Source of the DNA: Chromatium okenii
Lineage (GTDB): Bacteria; Pseudomonadota; Gammaproteobacteria; Chromatiales; Chromatiaceae
Length of the DNA: 62,496 nucleotides
Reading direction: 5' to 3'
NCBI RefSeq assembly: GCF_016583745.1
Contig: NZ_NRRQ01000016.1
Coordinates: 1 to 62,496 of the forward strand
Made by a program: the position numbers and the translations under genes. The notes beneath the pieces are model-generated. The model was not told the origin of the DNA and searched no databases. It was given only the letters and a program-made list of their open reading frames with translations. This document shows, piece by piece, positions 52,941 to 59,800 of this stretch; the first letter of the stretch is position 1, and each line of letters begins with the position of its first letter.

Positions 52941-53126
52941 GTTTCAATTTTTATTATATTGGATTTAGCGTTGCAACATGCGGGCGAGCCACTGTGCGAG
53001 ACATGCGGGACAGAGTTTCAATCCTTGTTGTAATGGATTTAGCGTTGCAACTTTGATCAAGCGAGTGACGCCCTCTTGCCCGCCGTTATGTTTCAATCCT
53101 TGTTGTAATGGATTTAGCGTTGCAAC
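52941..53126 (-). CRISPR. Leader-distal end of the CRISPR array (3 repeats)
   Basis: Repeats at 52941-52977, 53015-53051 and 53090-53126 with spacers of 37 and 38 bases. The first repeat differs from the consensus at five positions, the decay expected at the old end of an array. This places the leader on the right. The repeat ends 57 bases before the RTX gene start. Confidence 0.93.
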
Positions 53127-53410
53127 GCGATCACGGCGAGCCGGTCATTACCATCATGCAGCGCATTGCAGCGACAATGCGCATGGTAAATATCATGATT
53201 CATCGTGCATTGCCCGCACCGCAATTGCTTGAAAACAATTCATCTCTTTAGAAGCAGTTTTAGGTACGGCATCTGGCGTAAATTCCAAACCTCGCTTTTT
53301 TATTAAAGTTTTCTCGAAACGCTGCGCTAGAAAGCGCCAAGGTTTTAATATGATGATATTGACAAAATTGGTTGCTGGATAAATCATCGTAATCAATATT
53401 TTTAAAAAAC
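53127..53410. other. Non-array segment left of the PPC gene, no firm gene
   Basis: The array breaks off here. A minus-strand frame (53193-53396, 67 codons, with TLIKKRGLEFTPDAVPKTAS) and a plus-strand tail (motif DHGEPVITIMQRIAATMRM ending at a TAG near 53250) both overlap the same bases. I recognise neither and cannot say which, if any, is real. It may be debris from the event that inserted the PPC gene. Confidence 0.35.
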
Positions 53411-53463
53411 AGGAGTTACGCAGTTTGATTCCTAAATGCTTGATTTTCGACTGTGTAACTCCT
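53411..53463 (-). terminator. AGGAGTTACGCAG inverted repeat downstream of the PPC gene
   Basis: AGGAGTTACGCAG and CTGTGTAACTCCT pair across about 27 bases. Read on the minus strand the hairpin is followed by GTTTTTTAAAAA, so it fits a terminator for the PPC gene. The same arms occur upstream of the gene at 55414-55526, which suggests a mobile-element end or MITE. Confidence 0.6.
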
Positions 53464-53468
53464 GGATA

Positions 53469-55373
53469 CTATACGCTGAATATCTGTATATCTGAAAAAG
53501 CTAAATCGACGGTACCCAAAGTTGCAATTGACACATCTAATGCTGATCCAATACCGTCAGGATCAAAATAAAGAGCGCCACCATCTGTTTCGTAGAGAAA
53601 TACCGGATTGTTTGTTGTCATCATCGACTTGGCTGCCCCAAGCGTGGTGGCAGATAGCAATTGACTTTCTGACAAAACGCCAACTGCAAGATTACCAAAA
53701 TTAGGAGCAACAAACTGAAGCTTATCTACGCCAGAAGTGAAATCAGTGATTGTCGTAGTAGTTTGTGTGTCGTCTTGGTTTAGTCTTACAAATCGAAACG
53801 TGTCTCGTCCCGCTCCGCCGGTCATTATATCGTTTCCTACGCCGCCAACTAGCAGAATATCGTTTCCTACGCCGCCAACTAGCAGATCGTGTCCATTTCC
53901 ACCTTCTAGCGTAAGGTTTGGCGTAACGCCTCCAGAACCATTGTCAATCGATAGCTTATAAGTGCCGATACTTTTGCCAGAGCCATCGGCAGAAATGTAA
54001 TAGTCGCCGGTTTTGGTTGGGGTGAATGTCACTTGGGCATTCTTACCGAGTCCACCGCCATCAATCCCAGAAACAACTGAGGTTCCCTTGCTGTTATAGA
54101 TGCCGTTTAGATAGGGATCGCTTAACGTTCCTTGATCAGTATCTGAGCCTTCGAGGTCGATGGTATAAACGGTACCAGCGTTGAGCGACACGCGAAACCA
54201 GTCCTTATCGCCGCCAGTTTCGATGGTGCTAGATATTGATTCATTCACTGCAACCGTTCCCTTAGTCGCAATAGTGTCAACATAATCGGTCGCACCGCTT
54301 GTTACCGATAGCTTATAAGTGCCGATACTTTTGCCAGAGCCATCGGCAGAAATGTAATAGTCGCCGGTTTTGGTTGGGGTGAATGTCACTTGGGCATTCT
54401 TACCGAGTCCACCGCCATCAATCCCATAAACAACTGAGGTTCCCTTGCTGTTATAGATGCCGTTTAGATAGGGATCGCTTAACGTTCCTTGATCAGTATC
54501 TGAGCCTTCGAGGTCGATGGTATAAACGGTATCAGCGTTGAGCGACACGCGAAACCAGTCCTTATCACCGCCAGTTTCGATGGTGCTAGATATTGATTCA
54601 TTCACTGCAACCGTTCCCTTAGTCGCAGTAGTGTCAACATAATCGGTCGCACCGCTTGTTACCGACAGCTTATAAGTACCGATACTGTTGGCATCGCCAT
54701 CAGCGGAAATGTAATAGTCGCCAGTCTTGGTTGGAATGAAGGTCAATTGGGCATTTTGCCCGTATCCACCGCCATCAATCCCAGAAACAACTGAGGTTCC
54801 CTTGCTGTTATAGATGCCGTTTAGAAAGGGATCGCTTAACGTTCCTTGACCAGTATCTGAGCCTTCGAGGTCGATGGTATAAACGGTATCAGCGTTGAGC
54901 GACACGCGAAACCAGTCCTTATCACCGCCAGTTTCGATGGTGCTAGATATTGATTCATTCACTGCAACCGTTCCCTTAGTCGCAGTAGTGTCAACATAAT
55001 CGGTCGCACCGCTTGTTACCGACAGCTTATAAGTACCGATACTGTTAGCATCGCCATCAGCGGAAATGTAATAGTCGCCAGTCTTGGTTGGAATGAAGGT
55101 CAATTGGGCATTTTGCCCGTATCCACCGCCATCAATCCCAGAAACAACTGAGGTTCCCTTGCTGTTATAGATGCCGTTTAGAAAGGGATCGCTTAACGTT
55201 CCTTGACCAGTATCTGAGCCTTCGAGGTCGATGGTATAAACGGTACCAGCGTTGAGCGATACGCGAAACCAGTCCTTATCACCGCCAGTTTCGATGGTGC
55301 TAGATATTGATCCATTCACTGCAACCGTTCCCTTAGTCGCAGTATTGGCAGCATAGTCTGTGTCTGTAGCCAT
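53469..55373 (-). CDS. Repetitive PPC-domain/RTX secreted protein inserted in the CRISPR array
   Basis: A 634-residue protein. Four tandem copies of a 119-residue module (ISSTIETGGDKDWFRVSL, YTIDLEGSDTGQGTLSDP, TKTGDYYISADG) match the bacterial pre-peptidase C-terminal (PPC) beta-sandwich fold. Then come a short RTX block (GGNGHDLLVGGVGNDIL, GGAGRDTFRF) and a C-terminal type I secretion region. There is no signal peptide. AGGAG at seven bases supports ATG 55373. Strand is the same as the CRISPR transcript and the other RTX gene. Function is unknown; an adhesin or surface protein is likely. The whole gene separates array repeats 53090 and 55647. Confidence 0.8.
   Translation of the reverse strand: MATDTDYAANTATKGTVAVNGSISSTIETGGDKDWFRVSLNAGTVYTIDLEGSDTGQGTLSDPFLNGIYNSKGTSVVSGIDGGGYGQNAQLTFIPTKTGDYYISADGDANSIGTYKLSVTSGATDYVDTTATKGTVAVNESISSTIETGGDKDWFRVSLNADTVYTIDLEGSDTGQGTLSDPFLNGIYNSKGTSVVSGIDGGGYGQNAQLTFIPTKTGDYYISADGDANSIGTYKLSVTSGATDYVDTTATKGTVAVNESISSTIETGGDKDWFRVSLNADTVYTIDLEGSDTDQGTLSDPYLNGIYNSKGTSVVYGIDGGGLGKNAQVTFTPTKTGDYYISADGSGKSIGTYKLSVTSGATDYVDTIATKGTVAVNESISSTIETGGDKDWFRVSLNAGTVYTIDLEGSDTDQGTLSDPYLNGIYNSKGTSVVSGIDGGGLGKNAQVTFTPTKTGDYYISADGSGKSIGTYKLSIDNGSGGVTPNLTLEGGNGHDLLVGGVGNDILLVGGVGNDIMTGGAGRDTFRFVRLNQDDTQTTTTITDFTSGVDKLQFVAPNFGNLAVGVLSESQLLSATTLGAAKSMMTTNNPVFLYETDGGALYFDPDGIGSALDVSIATLGTVDLAFSDIQIFSV
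53945..55340 (-). repeat. Four 357-bp tandem repeats inside the PPC gene
   Basis: The sequence TTGAGCGACACGCGAAACC or a close variant recurs at 54181, 54538, 54895 and 55252, an exact 357-base period. Copies differ by only a few bases, pointing to recent duplication or gene conversion. Confidence 0.92.
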
Positions 55374-55413
55374 ATTCACACTCCTGATTACTGTACGGCA
55401 ATTTATTGAAGAT

Positions 55414-55526
55414 AGGAGTTACGCAGTTGAAAGTTAAGTCATTGATTTTTATGAAAACGCGATCATGCACTGCACAAACCAAGTTTCAATAAAATCAGGC
55501 ACTTAGCATCCAACTGTGTAACTCCT
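55414..55526. mobile_element. MITE-like inverted repeat upstream of the PPC gene
   Basis: Ends AGGAGTTACGCAGTTG and CAACTGTGTAACTCCT over 113 bases, no coding capacity. Same end sequence as 53411-53463 on the other side of the PPC gene. Confidence 0.6.
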
Positions 55527-55646
55527 AGAAGATTGTAACCAAAATTCTTTTATTTAACTAGAGGTCAAGGCGCTGTAGGCGCTGATTATCTACTGCCAGA
55601 TATGTGTGCCGGTACCTTTCTGCGTTACTAGGGTACAACGCCCTAG

Positions 55647-55758
55647 GTTTCAATCCTTGTTGTAATGGATTTAGCGTTGCAACCTGTACGAAAAGGCGCA
55701 GGAGTATCTCACGCTGCGTTGGTTTCAATCCTTGTTGTAATGGATTTAGCGTTGCAAC
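55647..55758 (-). CRISPR. CRISPR repeats between the PPC insert and hicAB copy 1
   Basis: Two consensus repeats (55647-55683, 55722-55758) with one 38-base spacer. The second repeat supplies the last three codons and stop of hicB copy 1. Confidence 0.95.
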
Positions 55759-56060
55759 GCCGCCAGCCTCACTTCGCTTGGTTCCACTGTTTTAGACTCG
55801 CTGTGAAATCGTGATACATCAACATCCACAAGTAACCATGCCCCGTCTTGATAGTCAGGATTCACTGCTAATACTTCTAACGGCGTTGGCAGTGGTATTT
55901 CCATATCCTCACCTTCAAAATAAACGTCAATTGCTTCCTGAATTGCAGCAGGAAGCATAACCCAATCATCTGCTGCCGAAAAGCAGCCCGGAAAATCAGG
56001 CATCGTTACACCATGCGCATGATGTGCATCACCAAGATGAATATAAACAGGATATAACAT
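55746..56060 (-). CDS. hicB: HicB-like antitoxin, copy 1, 3' end inside a CRISPR repeat
   Basis: A 104-residue HicB-type protein: MLYPVYIHLGD, GVTMPDFPGCFSAADDW, AIQEAIDVYFEGEDMEIPLP and GAWLLVDVDVSRF. The usual C-terminal ribbon-helix-helix DNA-binding part (RLNISLP-type segment) is missing. The frame instead ends LAALQR and stops at a TAA inside the CRISPR repeat. It should still bind HicA through its N-terminal fold, but autoregulation by DNA binding is doubtful. GGAG inside the end of hicA, seven bases before the ATG, is its ribosome site. It lies three bases after hicA. Confidence 0.88.
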   Translation of the reverse strand: MLYPVYIHLGDAHHAHGVTMPDFPGCFSAADDWVMLPAAIQEAIDVYFEGEDMEIPLPTPLEVLAVNPDYQDGAWLLVDVDVSRFHSESKTVEPSEVRLAALQR

Positions 56061-56063
56061 GTT

Positions 56064-56252
56064 TTAACTCCATTCCCATCCTGCTTGCCGATAGATATTG
56101 CGCAACGTACCAATCGCAATGTCTTTTCGAGGATGCGGCACTACAACGTGCCCGTTATTTTGAGGATGTTTGAATTTTTGATGATCGCCCTTTCCACCCA
56201 CCAGTATCCAACCCTCAGAATAAAGGCGTTTAATAATTGCCGCGCTATTCAT
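56064..56252 (-). CDS. hicA: HicA-like mRNA interferase toxin, copy 1
   Basis: A 62-residue HicA: MNSAAIIKRLYSEGW start, KGDHQKFKHP with the catalytic His region, VVVPHPRKDIAIGTL and RQAGW end. HicA cleaves mRNA and is neutralised by HicB. Only five bases separate the ATG from the CRISPR repeat, so there is no room for its own promoter. AAGGA within the repeat lies 12 bases before the ATG and may be the ribosome site. Differs from copy 2 by one base (Leu instead of Met in GWILVGGKG). Confidence 0.9.
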   Translation of the reverse strand: MNSAAIIKRLYSEGWILVGGKGDHQKFKHPQNNGHVVVPHPRKDIAIGTLRNIYRQAGWEWS

Positions 56253-56257
56253 TTTAT

Positions 56258-56368
56258 GTTTCAATCCTTGTTGTAATGGATTTAGCGTTGCAACACTCGT
56301 TTACTGCATGGCGTGAAGTCACACCCCGGCAGTTTCAATCCTTGTTGTAATGGATTTAGCGTTGCAAC
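56258..56368 (-). CRISPR. CRISPR repeats between the two hicAB copies
   Basis: Two consensus repeats (56258-56294, 56332-56368) with one 37-base spacer. Confidence 0.95.
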
Positions 56369-56670
56369 GCCGCCAGCCTCACTTCGCTTGGTTCCACTGT
56401 TTTAGACTCGCTGTGAAATCGTGATACATCAACATCCACAAGTAACCATGCCCCGTCTTGATAGTCAGGATTCACTGCTAATACTTCTAACGGCGTTGGC
56501 AGTGGTATTTCCATATCCTCACCTTCAAAATAAACGTCAATTGCTTCCTGAATTGCAGCAGGAAGCATAACCCAATCATCTGCTGCCGAAAAGCAGCCCG
56601 GAAAATCAGGCATCGTTACACCATGCGCATGATGTGCATCACCAAGATGAATATAAACAGGATATAACAT
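56356..56670 (-). CDS. hicB: HicB-like antitoxin, copy 2
   Basis: The protein is identical to copy 1, with the same early stop inside the neighbouring CRISPR repeat and the same loss of the DNA-binding C-terminus. Ribosome site and spacing to hicA are unchanged. Confidence 0.88.
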   Translation of the reverse strand: MLYPVYIHLGDAHHAHGVTMPDFPGCFSAADDWVMLPAAIQEAIDVYFEGEDMEIPLPTPLEVLAVNPDYQDGAWLLVDVDVSRFHSESKTVEPSEVRLAALQR

Positions 56671-56673
56671 GTT

Positions 56674-56862
56674 TTAACTCCATTCCCATCCTGCTTGCCG
56701 ATAGATATTGCGCAACGTACCAATCGCAATGTCTTTTCGAGGATGCGGCACTACAACGTGCCCGTTATTTTGAGGATGTTTGAATTTTTGATGATCGCCC
56801 TTTCCACCCACCATTATCCAACCCTCAGAATAAAGGCGTTTAATAATTGCCGCGCTATTCAT
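56674..56862 (-). CDS. hicA: HicA-like toxin, copy 2
   Basis: Same as copy 1 except Met for Leu in GWIMVGGKG. The ATG is five bases from the CRISPR repeat that begins at 56868. The catalytic-region His is kept, so the copy looks intact. Confidence 0.9.
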   Translation of the reverse strand: MNSAAIIKRLYSEGWIMVGGKGDHQKFKHPQNNGHVVVPHPRKDIAIGTLRNIYRQAGWEWS

Positions 56863-56867
56863 TTTAT

Positions 56868-59800
56868 GTTTCAATCCTTGTTGTAATGGATTTAGCGTTG
56901 CAACTGTGCCCAGCACGGCGGCAATGGAACGCTGCGCGGCGTGTTTCAATCCTTGTTGTAATGGATTTAGCGTTGCAACGTGGTGTCCGGCGATTAAGCC
57001 AGATAATTTCAGAATCAGTTTCAATCCTTGTTGTAATGGATTTAGCGTTGCAACCGAGATGCCACTGGTATCCGCCCTGAAATGATGACCGGTTTCAATC
57101 CTTGTTGTAATGGATTTAGCGTTGCAACAGGGGCTATGAAGCCGACGCATGGCAGAAGGCGTAGTTTCAATCCTTGTTGTGATGGATTTAGCGTTGCAAC
57201 AACTGAAGCGCGGTTTCTCACCCAGTTTCGCTTGTCGCGTTTCAATCCTTGTTGTAATGGATTTAGCGTTGCAACACATGTGTCCGTATCGTCGTCTGGA
57301 TCACTGTTTGTGTTTCAATCCTTGTTGTAATGGATTTAGCGTTGCAACCGCTAAATGCCAAACTGATAAGACTTTGCACATCATTGTTTCAATCCTTGTT
57401 GTAATGGATTTAGCGTTGCAACTTGACGTGAAGAAGACCGCCGCGATTTATGCGGCATGTTTCAATCCTTGTTGTAATGGATTTAGCGTTGCAACCTGTA
57501 TATCCTTGTTGTTCCAGAAAATCATCTTGGTCGTTTCAATCCTTGTTGTAATGGATTTAGCGTTGCAACGGCATCGTTGCCTTGATTGATGAGGCAACCG
57601 GCTATGTTTCAATCCTTGTTGTAATGGATTTAGCGTTGCAACTTGAAAGCCGAACTTATGGATGCGATCACTGAAGAAGGGTTTCAATCCTTGTTGTAAT
57701 GGATTTAGCGTTGCAACCGCGCTTTTTTGTTTGCGAGACAGCCAGTTACACGCTGTTTCAATCCTTGTTGTAATGGATTTAGCGTTGCAACGGCAGCCAA
57801 TCGACACCAAGAAGACCGCCGCACTGTAGTTTCAATCCTTGTTGTAATGGATTTAGCGTTGCAACTCCGCGTTTTCCGTCCGCCTAAGCCTATTTCTAGT
57901 TGGTTTCAATCCTTGTTGTAATGGATTTAGCGTTGCAACCAACATTTACCGCCGGGCGGGCAATGGTTATGCTGGGAGTTTCAATCCTTGTTGTAATGGA
58001 TTTAGCGTTGCAACTCGCGGCAGGTACGCGCCCGGTGAACTCGCATCCGGGTTTCAATCCTTGTTGTAATGGATTTAGCGTTGCAACTAGCACTTCGTGA
58101 AATGTACGCTAGTGCGCACCGCTGGTTTCAATCCTTGTTGTAATGGATTTAGCGTTGCAACACGGAAACGGCGGGCGCAGGATTTAATCGGGCACTGCTG
58201 TTTCAATCCTTGTTGTAATGGATTTAGCGTTGCAACACGGAAACGGCGGGCGCAGGATTTAATCGGGCACTGCTGTTTCAATCCTTGTTGTAATGGATTT
58301 AGCGTTGCAACCTAAATCATTGTCCATGCTAAATCTCCGCCATTGCATGTTTCAATCCTTGTTGTAATGGATTTAGCGTTGCAACAAGATGTTCCAAAAC
58401 ACCTGAAAGTCGGCAGTTAGGGTTTCAATCCTTGTTGTAATGGATTTAGCGTTGCAACCACCTGATTGAAAGATGACATCGCTGGCGCTATTGCGTTTCA
58501 ATCCTTGTTGTAATGGATTTAGCGTTGCAACAGGCGTTGAAGCTTGGGTATGTACCGCAGGAGACGTTTAGTTTCAATCCTTGTTGTAATGGATTTAGCG
58601 TTGCAACGGTGAAAGTTTGCGTTGTGAACTCCCCGCGCCTGCTGTTTCAATCCTTGTTGTAATGGATTTAGCGTTGCAACGCACGGGCAAAACAAGGTGT
58701 TGCCGTCTGGGATTTTGAGTTTCAATCCTTGTTGTAATGGATTTAGCGTTGCAACTTTAGTTGAGGCGACGGTTGACGCTTTCTTGTCAGGGTGTTTCAA
58801 TCCTTGTTGTAATGGATTTAGCGTTGCAACCCGCGTAAATTCAGCGCAAGTGACGCGTGCCGGGTAGGTTTCAATCCTTGTTGTAATGGATTTAGCGTTG
58901 CAACTCGGATGCGCAGACGGTAGCCGCTGCCGACTGGTATCGTTTCAATCCTTGTTGTAATGGATTTAGCGTTGCAACCACCACGAGCTCGAAACTCCCG
59001 GTTATTAGGAGTCTGTTTCAATCCTTGTTGTAATGGATTTAGCGTTGCAACAAGGTGATGGTGCGTTGGCAGGAATTAGAGGAACGAAGTTTCAATCCTT
59101 GTTGTAATGGATTTAGCGTTGCAACACCGAGCGGCATCGTGGCGCGTGTTGAGACCGTCATGTTTCAATCCTTGTTGTAATGGATTTAGCGTTGCAACAC
59201 CAGTGTTTGTTGGCGACACTAGGATGGAGTTATTGTTTCAATCCTTGTTGTAATGGATTTAGCGTTGCAACGCGTGTTATTATGACAACATGGGAGACTG
59301 ATGATTTCGTTTCAATCCTTGTTGTAATGGATTTAGCGTTGCAACCAGCAAGCCACCCTAACCGGAGCGCATCACATGACCGGTTTCAATCCTTGTTGTA
59401 ATGGATTTAGCGTTGCAACGTGTCATTGCGATGACGGGATAAGTTAGTCGCTTGACGTTTCAATCCTTGTTGTAATGGATTTAGCGTTGCAACATTCGGC
59501 TCCGGTGGAGCGTTCAATGCTGAATGCACGGCAACGCGTTTCAATCCTTGTTGTAATGGATTTAGCGTTGCAACGTGCGGTTTCTTTCGCCGCATGTAAC
59601 CAAGCCTTCAGGTTTCAATCCTTGTTGTAATGGATTTAGCGTTGCAACGGCTGTGAAATGGTTCAATGTGTTTCCGTCGTGAATTGTTTCAATCCTTGTT
59701 GTAATGGATTTAGCGTTGCAACTCTGTGGTGGTGGTGCGATACCGATAAAACCGTCTATGTTTCAATCCTTGTTGTAATGGATTTAGCGTTGCAACTTGA

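Larger units (their letters stand above)
55722..56904 (-). repeat. Duplicated hicAB cassette with flanking CRISPR repeats
   Basis: Two 499-bp cassettes (55759-56257 and 56369-56867), 610 bases apart, are identical except 56204 (G) versus 56814 (T). Each is flanked on both sides by a full CRISPR repeat, and one ordinary 37-base spacer separates the copies. Confidence 0.95.

Noticed and set aside
52885-52947. Extended N-terminus of the RTX protein starting inside the CRISPR repeat
   Set aside because: It uses a TTG with no ribosome site; the ATG at 52884 matches the start of a typical type I-secreted protein.
59649-59685. Spacer reading AVKWFN, like the start of cold-shock proteins
   Set aside because: The similarity is six residues and then diverges; it is too short to claim a target.
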